Below are positions 54,237-63,430 of a stretch of DNA of 64,000 nucleotides, one piece after another. The position numbers were made by a program, and so were the translations under genes. The notes below the pieces were generated by a model. It was not told the DNA's origin, ran no database searches, and saw nothing but the letters and a program-made list of their open reading frames with translations. The DNA is taken from contig NZ_JRKJ01000005.1 in the NCBI RefSeq assembly GCF_000770795.1, positions 143,797 to 207,796 of the forward strand, given 5' to 3'. This stretch comes from Lysobacter dokdonensis DS-58 (lineage in GTDB: Bacteria; Pseudomonadota; Gammaproteobacteria; Xanthomonadales; Xanthomonadaceae). Numbering within the stretch: position 1 is the stretch's first letter; each line of letters opens with the position of its first letter.

Positions 54237-55763
54237 TCAGCGGCGCGAGCCGCCGAAGATGCCGCCGAGCAACCCGCGCAGGATCTGCCGACCGATCTGG
54301 CTGCCGACGGTGCGCGCGGTCTGCTTGGCCATGGTTTCGACCATGCCCTGGCGCCGCTTGGTGCCGAACACGGCGTCCTTCACGGCCGAACCGACGCCCG
54401 GCTCGTCGCGGTCGTCGTCTTCGCGCGATTTCGCCTTCGGCGCGTCCACGCGTTCGGCGGCGGCCTGTGCGTGCGCGGCGAGTTTTTCCGCGGCGGATTC
54501 GCGGTCGATGCGCGTGTCGTATTTCGTGCCGACGGGGCTGGTCGCGCGGACCTGTGCGCGCTCGGCGTCGGTGATCGCGCCCATGCGACAGCGCGGCGGT
54601 GCGATGAGCGTGCGTTCGACGGGCATCGGCACGGCGCGCGCGCCGTCGACGTCGTGCAACGTGGAGACGAGCGCTTCGCCGACGCCGAGGGCGGAGATTG
54701 TCTTGCCGACGTCGAGGTTCGGATTGGCGACGAAGGTTTCCGCCGCGGTGCGCACGGCCTTCTGGTCGCGCGGCGTGAACGCGCGCAGCGCATGCTGCAC
54801 GCGGTTGCCGAGCTGGCCGAGGATCTCGTCCGGTACGTCATCGGGAAACTGCGAGCAGAAATACACGCCGACGCCCTTCGAGCGGATCAGGCGGACCACT
54901 TGTTCGACGCGCTGCTGCAGCGCCGGCGGCGCATCGTCGAACAACAGGTGCGCTTCGTCGAACACGAAGACGAGCTTGGGTTTGTCGAGATCGCCCACTT
55001 CCGGCAGCGTTTCGAACAATTCCGACAACAGCCACAACAGGAAGCTCGAATACAGCCGGGGCTTCAGCACGAGTTGCGCTGCGGCAAGGATGCCGATGAC
55101 GCCGCGGCCGTCGGGCATCGTGCGCATCAGGTCGGACAGTTCGAGCGCGGGTTCGCCGAAGAATTCTTCCGCGCCGTCCTGTTCCAGGCGCAGCAGCGCG
55201 CGCTGGATCGCGCCGATCGAGGGTGCGCTGACCAGGCCGTAGGACGTCGAGATGTCCTTGCGTTCGTCGGCGACGACGCCGAGCAGCGCGCGCAGGTCTT
55301 CGAGGTCGAGCAGCAGCAGGCCGCGGTCGTCGGCGAGCTTGAAGACGATGTCGAGCACGCCCGACTGCGTGTCGTTCAATTCCAGGATGCGCGCGAGCAG
55401 GGTGGGGCCCATCTCGCTGACCGTCGTGCGCACCGGATGCCCCAGCTTCCCGTACAGGTCCCAGAACACGACGGGGTTTGCGGCCGGTGCGTAGCCGGCG
55501 ACGCCGATCTTCGCGGCGCGGTCGAGCACCTTCTGGTCGGGCGTGCCCGCGACCGCAAGGCCTGCGACGTCGCCCTTGACGTCGGCGAGGAATACCGGCA
55601 CGCCGATGCGCGAGAAACCCTCGGCCAGCGTCATCAGCGTCACCGTCTTGCCCGTGCCGGTGGCGCCCGCGACCAGCCCGTGCCGGTTGCCGTACTTCGG
55701 CTCCAGCACCACGGGGCCGCCTTCCGCGGTGGTGACCGACTTGCCGACGAGGATGGGGTCCAT
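54237..55763 (-). CDS. HerA/YjgR-like P-loop ATPase (DUF853)
   Basis: 508 residues, ATG 55763. It is a YjgR-type helicase-HerA C-terminal family protein. Walker A 'VAGATGTGKTVTLMTLAEGF' has GATGTGKT at 33-40; Walker B is 'KLVFVFDEAHLLFDDAPPAL' near 270. 'VGVYFCSQFPDDVPDEIL' and 'NRVQHALRAFTPRDQKAVR' are characteristic. The C-terminus is Gly/Arg-rich ('GRQILRGLLGGIFGGSRR'). The role is unknown; the family is thought to act on DNA. It is divergent from the lytic transglycosylase. Confidence 0.9.
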   Translation of the reverse strand: MDPILVGKSVTTAEGGPVVLEPKYGNRHGLVAGATGTGKTVTLMTLAEGFSRIGVPVFLADVKGDVAGLAVAGTPDQKVLDRAAKIGVAGYAPAANPVVFWDLYGKLGHPVRTTVSEMGPTLLARILELNDTQSGVLDIVFKLADDRGLLLLDLEDLRALLGVVADERKDISTSYGLVSAPSIGAIQRALLRLEQDGAEEFFGEPALELSDLMRTMPDGRGVIGILAAAQLVLKPRLYSSFLLWLLSELFETLPEVGDLDKPKLVFVFDEAHLLFDDAPPALQQRVEQVVRLIRSKGVGVYFCSQFPDDVPDEILGQLGNRVQHALRAFTPRDQKAVRTAAETFVANPNLDVGKTISALGVGEALVSTLHDVDGARAVPMPVERTLIAPPRCRMGAITDAERAQVRATSPVGTKYDTRIDRESAAEKLAAHAQAAAERVDAPKAKSREDDDRDEPGVGSAVKDAVFGTKRRQGMVETMAKQTARTVGSQIGRQILRGLLGGIFGGSRR

Positions 55764-55916
55764 GGCGCCGCCTGTTCAGGTGTCGGTCGATTCTAGCCGT
55801 GCGTCGGCCACGTGCGGGAATTCCACGATGGGGTCCGCAGTTTCACGTCGGACGCGGGTTGCAGTGCAGCACGCGCGCCGATACCTTCGACGCGCCTTCG
55901 TCTGCCTTGAACACTC

Positions 55917-57461
55917 ATGTCCCACTTTGCGTTCCCGCGGGTTGCCGCACTCTGCTTCGCCACCACCGTGGCACTGGCCGCCATCGTGTCGCCCGCGCAC
56001 GCCGCTTCCAAGCGGGACCAGGCGGCCGTGGATGCGCTCAACACGCGCATGTCCGCCGCCGAGCAGCGATATCGCGGCGCGCTGGTGAAGATCGGCAATG
56101 CCGATCCCACCGGGACGGCGGAAAGCGACGCGGCGCTGGAGGACATGGAGGACGTCATCGCCGCCTGCATGCAGCAGAAGGGCTGCTCGGTGCCGACGAT
56201 GCTCGCCTCGTACAAGCGGCTGCTGAAGACGCAGGCCGATGCGGAAGCCCAGTCGGCCGACGAGGACGTTCCCGCCGACGACGAGGGCGACGACCACGCC
56301 ATCGCGGCCATCGCCGCCGACGTGCCGGAAGCCGCGCGCGCCGCGCAACTGTTGTCGGAGGACCATCGCTTCGACCAGATGGTGCAGTACAACCCCGCCG
56401 TGCAGGCCGGCATTCGCAAGTGGCTCACCGACATGCGCCCGGCGCTGGTCGGCAGCTACGAGAACTACCAGTACATGCGCCACCTGATGTGGCCGCAGTT
56501 CGAGCGCGCGGGCCTGCCCGAGGCGCTGCTGTTCGGCATCATGGCCAAGGAATCCAACGGCAAGGTCCATGTCAGCTCGCGCGCGGGCGCGGCGGGGCCG
56601 ATGCAGTTCATGTACGCCACCGGCAAGCGCTTCGGCCTCGGGCCGGACGGCTCCGGGTTCGACACGCGCTTCGACGCGCGCGCCTCGGCCGAGGCCAGCG
56701 CCGCGTACCTCAACGAGCGCATGGGCCAGCTGAATCGCAGCATCGAGCTCGCGCTGGCCGCCTACAACGGCGGCGAAGGCCGCGCGCTGCGCGTCTACAA
56801 CGGCGCGAACGGGCAGGGCTTCTGGGACGCGTCGGTCTACAACCAGTTCCCGCAGGAAACCCGCGACTACGTGCCGATGGTGATCGCCGCCGCGTGGCTG
56901 TTCCTGCATCCCAAGCAATATGGCCTGACGTTCCCGAAGGTCGATGCCAAGCCCGCCCCGCTCAAGCTGGTGCGCCCGGCGTCGATCTACGAACTCACGA
57001 TCTGCCTGGGAAACGGCGGGACGCGCGACGGCTACATGCGCGCGCTGCGCAACCTCAACCCGCGTTACGAGGCCGACAGCTGGCTGCCGGCCGGTTCGAC
57101 GCTCAATGCGACGACGAAGATCGTCGGGCTGTACGGCCGTCACTGCGCGCAGGGCCAGCGCGCGGATCTCGCGCACCAGCTGGTCATGAGCGATGCGGCC
57201 TCCGCCGTCGTGCGCAGCGCGTCGGCCGTCGCGAGCGTGGACGACACCGCCTCGCGTCCGATGCCCGTCGCGTCGGCCGACACGCCCAAACCCGCGAAGG
57301 CGGCCAAGTACAAGGTGCGTGGCGGGGAAACGCTGACGGCGATCTCGCGCAAGTTCTCCTGCGACATGCGTGAGTTGGCGCAAGCCAACAGCATCAAGGG
57401 GCCGCGCTATGCGATCCGGCCGGGGCAGACGCTGAAGCTGGAAGGCTGCACGGCGAACTGA
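55917..57461 (+). CDS. Lytic transglycosylase with C-terminal LysM domain (MltD-like)
   Basis: 514 residues. A signal peptide ('VAALCFATTVALAAIVSPAHA', cut near 29) is followed by a helical stretch, then the SLT domain (about 195-330): the catalytic Glu near 211 in 'LLFGIMAKESNGKVH', 'RAGAAGPMQFMYATGKRFGL' and 'IELALAAYNGGEGRALRVYN'. One LysM repeat closes the protein (463-512, 'YKVRGGETLTAISRKFSCDM'). It cleaves the peptidoglycan glycan strand with formation of 1,6-anhydro ends, in the periplasm. MltD is the nearest type by layout. Confidence 0.92.
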   Translation: MSHFAFPRVAALCFATTVALAAIVSPAHAASKRDQAAVDALNTRMSAAEQRYRGALVKIGNADPTGTAESDAALEDMEDVIAACMQQKGCSVPTMLASYKRLLKTQADAEAQSADEDVPADDEGDDHAIAAIAADVPEAARAAQLLSEDHRFDQMVQYNPAVQAGIRKWLTDMRPALVGSYENYQYMRHLMWPQFERAGLPEALLFGIMAKESNGKVHVSSRAGAAGPMQFMYATGKRFGLGPDGSGFDTRFDARASAEASAAYLNERMGQLNRSIELALAAYNGGEGRALRVYNGANGQGFWDASVYNQFPQETRDYVPMVIAAAWLFLHPKQYGLTFPKVDAKPAPLKLVRPASIYELTICLGNGGTRDGYMRALRNLNPRYEADSWLPAGSTLNATTKIVGLYGRHCAQGQRADLAHQLVMSDAASAVVRSASAVASVDDTASRPMPVASADTPKPAKAAKYKVRGGETLTAISRKFSCDMRELAQANSIKGPRYAIRPGQTLKLEGCTAN

Positions 57462-57474
57462 GACCCCACCACGG

Positions 57475-58578
57475 ATGCCAGCCAGCGACCAACTGCGCAC
57501 GCTGACATCCCTGCGGGCCTTCGCGGCCGCGGCCATCGTCGTGTTCCACCTGCAGGGCACGCTGGTCGCGGTGACGCCGCGCCCGGTCTGGGCCACGGGG
57601 GTTTCGTTCTTCTTCGTGCTGTCCGGCTTCGTGCTGACGTATGCGCATGCGCGCGGTGCGCTCGACATGCGGCGTTTCTACGCGACACGTTTCGCGCGCC
57701 TGTGGCCGTTGCATCTGTTTTCGGCCCTCGCGTGGCTCGTGGTTTCCCAAGTGGGAAACGCGACGCCTTTCCATTGGGGATGGGCCGAAACCCTCGACGT
57801 CCTCCTGCTGCAAGCGTGGGTGCCGTTGTGGGGCGTCGTATTCGCCATGAACGGCGTGGCGTGGAGCATTTCGGTCGAGGTGTTCTTCTACCTGCTGTTT
57901 CCGCTGCTGCGCGGCAGGTGGCTGGCCCCGATCTTCATCGCCGGCGCCATCGCGACGGCCGCGATCCTGTTCGCGATGGACGCATTCCTGGCGCCCGCGG
58001 TGCCGCCGTATCCGACGCCGGCCGCGGGCGAGTTCTGGTCGGTGCACGCCGCGCTGCAGTTCCCCGTGTTGCGCTTGCTGGAGTTCTGCCTGGGCGTCGC
58101 GACCGCGAAGTTGTTCCTGTCCCGCCGGATTCGCCCGAACACGACGATGGAGCTGTGCGCGATCGCCGGCGTCCTCGCGTTCGCGTTCGCCAGCGAGCCC
58201 TTACGCGTGGCCTTGGCGGACCTGGGTTTTTCGCATGTCGGTCTGTGGTTGAGCCAGTCGGGCGGGCTGTTCGTGTTCGCCGCGGCAATCTTCATCTTTG
58301 CGCACGAAAGCGGTGCGATCAGCCGCGTGTTGCGCGCAAGGACGCTCGTCCTGTTGGGCGACATCAGCTTCTCCACCTACATGCTGCATTGGGTGGTGCT
58401 GTCGGCGTTCCTGAAATTCGGTCGGCCGGAAGGCATTGCGCCGTGGTTGTGGGTCGCGATGTTCGTCCTGGCGGTCTACGCCGCGTCGTACTTCGCCTGG
58501 CGTTTCATCGAACTCCCCTCGAAGCGCTGGATCCTCGCGCGCGCGGCGCGGAAGGACGCGGCGCCGTCGTTGGCGTAG
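57475..58578 (+). CDS. Acyltransferase 3 family membrane protein
   Basis: 367 residues, ATG 57475, 13 bases after the lytic transglycosylase. It is a polytopic acyltransferase-3 protein: 'LRTLTSLRAFAAAAIVVFHL' (with the family His), 'TGVSFFFVLSGFVLTYAHAR', 'MRRFYATRFARLWPLHLFSA', 'MNGVAWSISVEVFFYLLFPL' and 'LLGDISFSTYMLHWVVLSAF'. It probably acetylates an envelope polysaccharide or glycolipid. It is the second such protein in the window but is not close in sequence to the prophage one. Confidence 0.9.
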   Translation: MPASDQLRTLTSLRAFAAAAIVVFHLQGTLVAVTPRPVWATGVSFFFVLSGFVLTYAHARGALDMRRFYATRFARLWPLHLFSALAWLVVSQVGNATPFHWGWAETLDVLLLQAWVPLWGVVFAMNGVAWSISVEVFFYLLFPLLRGRWLAPIFIAGAIATAAILFAMDAFLAPAVPPYPTPAAGEFWSVHAALQFPVLRLLEFCLGVATAKLFLSRRIRPNTTMELCAIAGVLAFAFASEPLRVALADLGFSHVGLWLSQSGGLFVFAAAIFIFAHESGAISRVLRARTLVLLGDISFSTYMLHWVVLSAFLKFGRPEGIAPWLWVAMFVLAVYAASYFAWRFIELPSKRWILARAARKDAAPSLA

Positions 58579-58638
58579 ACGTTATCCGTGGGAAAGCAGC
58601 GATCCAGGCCGATTGCGTTGCCCGGCGCGGAAAACGGA

Positions 58639-59508
58639 CTAAACCAGCGTCGCCAGCTTTTCGCCCAGCCGCACGGGTTGCTGCGAGTGCAGGTTCGGCG
58701 CCAGTTCCGCAACGCCCTCCGGCAGCAGCACGATCACGGTGGAGCCGTAGTTGAAGCGCGCCATCTCGGCGAAGCGTTCCAGCACGATGCCTTTGCCGCG
58801 GTAATCCTTGCGCGTGACCGGGCCGCCGTAGGGCGGGATCTCGACGCCGCCCCACACGGTTTCCACACCCGACACCAACAACGCGCCGACCATCACGCAC
58901 GCCATCGGCCCGAAGTCGGTGTCGAAATGGCACACCACGCGCTCGTTGCGCGCGAACAGCCGCGACACGCTGCCCACCGCATCCACGCCCACGCTGAACA
59001 ACCGCCCGGGAATGTGCACCGTCTCCACCAGCGTGCCGGTCCATGGCATGTGCACGCGGTGATAGTCGCGCGGCGACAAGTACACCGTAGCGAACGTGCC
59101 GCCCGTAAAGGCCTTCGCCTTTTCCGCATCGCCCAGCAACTGCGCCGTGCTGAACCCGTGCCCCTTCGCCTGGAAGATGTGCCCCGGATCCTCGTGCTCG
59201 GCTTCGCCCGCGAACCCGATGCGCCCGCATTCGCTGATCGTGCCGTCGGCCGGCATCGCCAGGGCGCGCGGATCGGTGTCGGGCACGCGTGCACCGGGAC
59301 GCAGCGCGCGGGTGAAGAACGCGTTGAACGTCGCGTAGCGCGTGGCGTCGGGCTCCAGCGCTTCGGACAGATTGACGTCGAACTTTCGCACGACGGTATC
59401 GATCAACCACTGCTTCGTGCGCGGATTGCTCGAATACGCAAGCTTGCGCGCCAGCGACGACAGGAAGCGATGCGGCAGGACGTAGGTGAGGGCGGTGATG
59501 AGTTGCAT
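58639..59508 (-). CDS. psd: Phosphatidylserine decarboxylase proenzyme
   Basis: 289 residues, ATG 59508. It makes phosphatidylethanolamine from phosphatidylserine at the inner membrane. Motifs: '[18 protein letters not shown]', '[13 protein letters not shown]' (Asp of the triad), '[19 protein letters not shown]', 'FSVGVDAV' and the self-cleavage site '[15 protein letters not shown]' near 254, where Ser becomes the pyruvoyl group. The usual LGST motif reads YGST here. It lies 4 bases after the SCO1 gene on the same strand. Confidence 0.95.
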   Translation of the reverse strand: MQLITALTYVLPHRFLSSLARKLAYSSNPRTKQWLIDTVVRKFDVNLSEALEPDATRYATFNAFFTRALRPGARVPDTDPRALAMPADGTISECGRIGFAGEAEHEDPGHIFQAKGHGFSTAQLLGDAEKAKAFTGGTFATVYLSPRDYHRVHMPWTGTLVETVHIPGRLFSVGVDAVGSVSRLFARNERVVCHFDTDFGPMACVMVGALLVSGVETVWGGVEIPPYGGPVTRKDYRGKGIVLERFAEMARFNYGSTVIVLLPEGVAELAPNLHSQQPVRLGEKLATLV

Positions 59509-59512
59509 GGGA

Positions 59513-60160
59513 TCAGCGTGCCACCGTCGGCGTGAGCAACTTGAAATCGGCGGCGATCGCCTGCGGCACCAGTGGCGGCGAGATGATCCCGGCCATGCGG
59601 CCCTTCGGGTCGAGCACCGCGAGCGTGGCGTTGTGGTCGACGCTGTACCGGTCGGCCGGCTGGCCCGCTTCCGGCGGCACTTTCATGAAGACCAGCGACA
59701 TGCTGCGCGCGAAGGCTTCCAGCGAGGGCAGGTCGCCGGTGGCGGCCAGCGTGTCGCGATGGAAGGCGTGCGCGTATTCGCCGGTGCGGATCGCGCTGTC
59801 GCGCTCGGGGTCGACCGACACGAACAACACGCGCGGCCGCACCGAATCCGGCATGCCTTCCCACTGCTTCTGCGCCACGCCCAGCTCGGCCAGCGTGGTG
59901 GGGCACACGTCCGGGCAATGCGTGAAGCCGATGAAGACGATGGTCCAGTGCCCCTGCAATTCGCCGGGGACCAGGCGCGTGCCGTCGGACTGCTGCAGCG
60001 AGAAGGCGGGCAGCACGCGCGGTTCGGGGAACAGGCGCACGGCCTGCGTCTGCGGCAGGGCCGACGGCGCGGGGCGGGAGTACCAGCGATGCCCGGCCCA
60101 CAGGCCGATGGCGGCGGCCAGCGCGACCACGAGGATCCAGGCGGTGGTGCGGTTGAACAT
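59513..60160 (-). CDS. SCO1/SenC family copper chaperone
   Basis: 215 residues, ATG 60160. An N-terminal membrane anchor ('[18 protein letters not shown]') holds a thioredoxin-like domain in the periplasm. The copper ligands are Cys82 and Cys86 in '[17 protein letters not shown]' and His176 in '[18 protein letters not shown]'. It delivers copper to the Cu-A site of cytochrome c oxidase. No oxidase genes are nearby; psd follows in the same direction. Confidence 0.93.
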   Translation of the reverse strand: MFNRTTAWILVVALAAAIGLWAGHRWYSRPAPSALPQTQAVRLFPEPRVLPAFSLQQSDGTRLVPGELQGHWTIVFIGFTHCPDVCPTTLAELGVAQKQWEGMPDSVRPRVLFVSVDPERDSAIRTGEYAHAFHRDTLAATGDLPSLEAFARSMSLVFMKVPPEAGQPADRYSVDHNATLAVLDPKGRMAGIISPPLVPQAIAADFKLLTPTVAR

Positions 60161-60272
60161 GCGGGGCGTTCCGTCGGGGGCGCCGCACGCGGCGCGAAGC
60201 TGGGGATGATACCGGGCGCGCTATCATGCACGGCCTCCACGACCACGGCCTTGTCGCCGCGCAGACTTGCCC

Positions 60273-61199
60273 ATGACCGACGAGCTGGCCACGATCATCG
60301 ACCTGATCCGCTACGGCGCGAGCCGTTTCAACGCGGCCGGCCTGACTTTCGGGCACAGCTACGACAACGCGCTGGACGAGGCCACCCAGCTGACGCTGCA
60401 TGCGCTGCACCTGCCGCACGACCTCAGCCCGGTGTACGGCAACGCGCGCATCACGGAAGCCGAGAAGGAAGAAGTCCTGTCGCTGTTCCTCCGCCGCATC
60501 GAGGAACGCATGCCCGCGGCGTATCTCACTGGCGAGGCGTGGTTCGCGGGCCTGAGTTTCAAGACCGATCGCCGTGCACTCGTGCCGCGTTCGCCCATCG
60601 CCGAGATGATCGAGAACGGCTTCCAGCCCTGGCTCGGCGACCGTGAAGTCATGCGCGCGCTCGATCTGTGCACCGGTTCGGGCTGCATCGCCATCGCGAT
60701 GGGCCACTACAACCCGGAGTGGCACGTCGATGGCGTGGACATCTCCGACGATGCCCTCGCGCTCGCCAACGAAAACAAGACGCGCCTGCACGCGGACAAC
60801 GTGCGGCTCCTGAAGTCCGACCTGTTCTCCGGCCTGCAGGGCGAGCACTACGATCTGATCGTCACCAATCCGCCGTACGTCACCAACGACGAAACCGACG
60901 CATTGCCGAAGGAATACGCCTACGAGCCCGACCTCGGCCTGCGCGCCGGCGACGACGGCCTCGACCTCGCGTTGCAGATCCTGCGCGACGCGCCGCTGCA
61001 CCTGAGTGCGGACGGCCTGCTGGTCTGCGAAGTCGGCGAGTCGGAAAAGGCGCTGGTCCACCTGCTGCCCGAACTCCCGCTCGCGTGGGTGGAATTCAAG
61101 GTCGGGCAGATGGGTATCTTCGTCGCCGAATGCGCGGACCTGGTGCAGCACAACGCGCGCATCCGCGAACTCGCCGATCGCCGCCGCCCGGCACGCTGA
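60273..61199 (+). CDS. prmB: Ribosomal protein L3 glutamine methyltransferase
   Basis: 308 residues from ATG 60273; a TTG two codons earlier is also possible. It methylates a glutamine of L3 with SAM. The N-terminal helical domain has 'IRYGASRFNAAGLTFGHSYD'. SAM binding is shown by 'ALDLCTGSGCIAIAMG' near 130-145, and the substrate motif is NPPY at 199-202 ('LIVTNPPYVTNDETDAL'). It is distinguished from PrmC by the N-terminal domain. aroC follows after 6 bases. Confidence 0.95.
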   Translation: MTDELATIIDLIRYGASRFNAAGLTFGHSYDNALDEATQLTLHALHLPHDLSPVYGNARITEAEKEEVLSLFLRRIEERMPAAYLTGEAWFAGLSFKTDRRALVPRSPIAEMIENGFQPWLGDREVMRALDLCTGSGCIAIAMGHYNPEWHVDGVDISDDALALANENKTRLHADNVRLLKSDLFSGLQGEHYDLIVTNPPYVTNDETDALPKEYAYEPDLGLRAGDDGLDLALQILRDAPLHLSADGLLVCEVGESEKALVHLLPELPLAWVEFKVGQMGIFVAECADLVQHNARIRELADRRRPAR

Positions 61200-61205
61200 C
61201 ACCCC

Positions 61206-62306
61206 GTGAACACCTTCGGCGAACTCTTCCGCGTCACCACCTTCGGGGAGTCGCACGGCCCCGCGATCGGCTGCGTGATCGACGGCTGCCCGCCGGGCGT
61301 CACCATCGCCCCCGAAGATTTCGCCGAAGACCTCGGCCGCCGCGCGACGGGCCGCACGCGCCACACCTCGCAGCGGCACGAAGCCGACGTCGTCGAAATC
61401 CTCAGCGGTGTGTACGAAGGCCGCACGACCGGCACGCCGATCGCGCTGGTCATCCGCAACACCGATGCGAAGTCGAAGGATTACGAAGACATCGCGCAGA
61501 CCTTTCGCCCCGGCCATGCCGATTACACGTACTGGCAGAAGTACGGCCACCGCGATCCGCGCGGCGGTGGGCGTTCCTCGGCGCGCGAAACCACGATGCG
61601 CGTGGCCGCCGCGGTCATCGCGAAGCGCTGGTTGAACGACAAGTTCGGCGTGCGCGTGCGCGGCCACCTGGCGCAGATCGGCGAAGTCGTGCCCCGTTCG
61701 TTCGACTGGAACGCCGTCGAAGGCAATCCGTTCTTCTGGCCGGATGCCGCGCAGGTCGCCGAGCTCGAGACCTACATGGATGCGTTGCGCAAGTCCGGCG
61801 ATTCGGTCGGCGCGCGCATCACCGTCGTCGCCGACGGCGTGCCGCCGGGTTGGGGCGAACCGATCTACGGGAAGCTCGACGGCGAACTCGCCGGTGCGCT
61901 GATGTCCATCAACGCGGTGAAGGGCGTGGAGGTCGGCGATGGCTTCGCGGTCGTCGCGCAGCGCGGCAGCGAACACCGCGACGAGATCGCGCCGGAAGGC
62001 TTCCAGTCCAACCACGCCGGCGGGATCCTCGGCGGCATTTCCACCGGGCAGCAGGTCATCGTGTCGGCGGCGTTCAAGCCGACCTCGAGCCTGCGCCTGC
62101 CGGCGCGCAGCCTCGACATGGACGGCCAACCGGTCGAAGTCGTGGTGAAAGGGCGCCACGACCCCTGCGTCGGCGTCCGCGCCACGCCCATCTGCGAGGC
62201 GATGGTCGCGCTCGTCCTGATGGACCAGGCGCTGCGCCACCGCGCGCAATGCGGCGACGTCGGCGACGTCTCGCCGCGCATCAAACCGGGCAAGGCAAAA
62301 CGCTGA
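61206..62306 (+). CDS. aroC: Chorismate synthase
   Basis: 366 residues, GTG start. It makes chorismate from EPSP with reduced FMN, the last shared step to aromatic amino acids. Signatures: '[20 protein letters not shown]', '[20 protein letters not shown]', '[20 protein letters not shown]', '[20 protein letters not shown]' and '[20 protein letters not shown]'. Full length. In Xanthomonads prmB-aroC-asd-fimV is a usual series. Confidence 0.97.
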   Translation: MNTFGELFRVTTFGESHGPAIGCVIDGCPPGVTIAPEDFAEDLGRRATGRTRHTSQRHEADVVEILSGVYEGRTTGTPIALVIRNTDAKSKDYEDIAQTFRPGHADYTYWQKYGHRDPRGGGRSSARETTMRVAAAVIAKRWLNDKFGVRVRGHLAQIGEVVPRSFDWNAVEGNPFFWPDAAQVAELETYMDALRKSGDSVGARITVVADGVPPGWGEPIYGKLDGELAGALMSINAVKGVEVGDGFAVVAQRGSEHRDEIAPEGFQSNHAGGILGGISTGQQVIVSAAFKPTSSLRLPARSLDMDGQPVEVVVKGRHDPCVGVRATPICEAMVALVLMDQALRHRAQCGDVGDVSPRIKPGKAKR

Positions 62307-62363
62307 GCCCGACGTTCCACCCGACGTTCCGCAACACACTCCTGACCGAAGAACCACGCACAC

Positions 62364-63383
62364 ATGACGAACAAGACTTTCAAGGTCGCGGTCGTCGGCG
62401 CCACCGGCGCCGTCGGCGAAACCATGCTCTCGATCCTGGCCGAACGGAATTTCCCCGTCGGCGAGCTCGTCGCGCTGGCCAGCGCGAAATCGGCGGGCAC
62501 GAAAGTCAAATACGGGCATCGCGACGTCGTGGTGCAGGACCTGGCGACGTTCGATCCGGCCGGCGTGGACATCGCCTTGTTCTCGGCGGGCGCTGCGACG
62601 TCGAAGGAACATGCCCCGAAGTTCGCCGCCGCCGGCGCGGTCGTGATCGATAACTCCTCGGCGTTCCGTTACGAAGACGACGTCCCGCTGGTCGTGTCCG
62701 AAGTGAACCCCGACCAGGTCGCCAACCGCCCGCGCGGGATCATCGCGAACCCGAATTGCTCGACGATGCAGATGCTCGTCGCGCTCGCGCCGATCCATCG
62801 CAAGGCGGGCATCGAGCGCATCAACGTCGCGACCTATCAGTCCGTCTCCGGCGGTGGGCGTTCGGCGCTGGAGGAGCTGGGCCGCCAGACCGCGGGCATC
62901 CTCAACTTCCAGGATCCCGAGCCCAAGCGCTTCCCGGTGCAGATCGCCTTCAACCTGATCCCGCACATCGACGACTTCCAGCCCAACGGCTACACGAAGG
63001 AAGAGATGAAGCTGGTGTGGGAAACGCGCAAGATCCTCGGCGACGACAGCATCCGCGTGAACCCGACCGCCGTGCGCGTGCCGGTGTTCTTCGGGCATTC
63101 GGAGGCGGTCAACGTCGAGACGCGCGAGAAGATCACGGCCGACGAGGTGCGCACGATGCTGCGCGCCGCGCCGGGCGTGGAGGTCGTCGACGACCGGGAG
63201 CCGGGCGGCTACCCGACGCCGGTGACCCACGCCTCGGGCCGGGACCCGGTGTTCGTCGGCCGCATCCGCGACGACGAGTCCCACCCGCGCGCCGTCAATC
63301 TGTGGATCGTGTCGGACAACATCCGCAAGGGCGCGGCGCTGAACGCGGTGCAGATCGCGGAACTGGTCGCTGACGAACGCTAA
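62364..63383 (+). CDS. asd: Aspartate-semialdehyde dehydrogenase
   Basis: 339 residues, ATG 62364. It reduces aspartyl phosphate to the semialdehyde for lysine, threonine and methionine, so it feeds DapA (also in this window). The Rossmann motif 'AVVGATGAVGETMLSIL' opens the protein. The catalytic Cys132 is in 'IIANPNCSTMQMLVAL', and 'YQSVSGGGRSALEELGRQT' and a His in 'RVPVFFGHSEAVNVETRE' complete the site. Length is typical. Confidence 0.96.
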   Translation: MTNKTFKVAVVGATGAVGETMLSILAERNFPVGELVALASAKSAGTKVKYGHRDVVVQDLATFDPAGVDIALFSAGAATSKEHAPKFAAAGAVVIDNSSAFRYEDDVPLVVSEVNPDQVANRPRGIIANPNCSTMQMLVALAPIHRKAGIERINVATYQSVSGGGRSALEELGRQTAGILNFQDPEPKRFPVQIAFNLIPHIDDFQPNGYTKEEMKLVWETRKILGDDSIRVNPTAVRVPVFFGHSEAVNVETREKITADEVRTMLRAAPGVEVVDDREPGGYPTPVTHASGRDPVFVGRIRDDESHPRAVNLWIVSDNIRKGAALNAVQIAELVADER

Positions 63384-63430
63384 TTGCGTTACAGCTGTTA
63401 CAGTCTTCGCGAGCCTGAGGGGAGAAGGGC

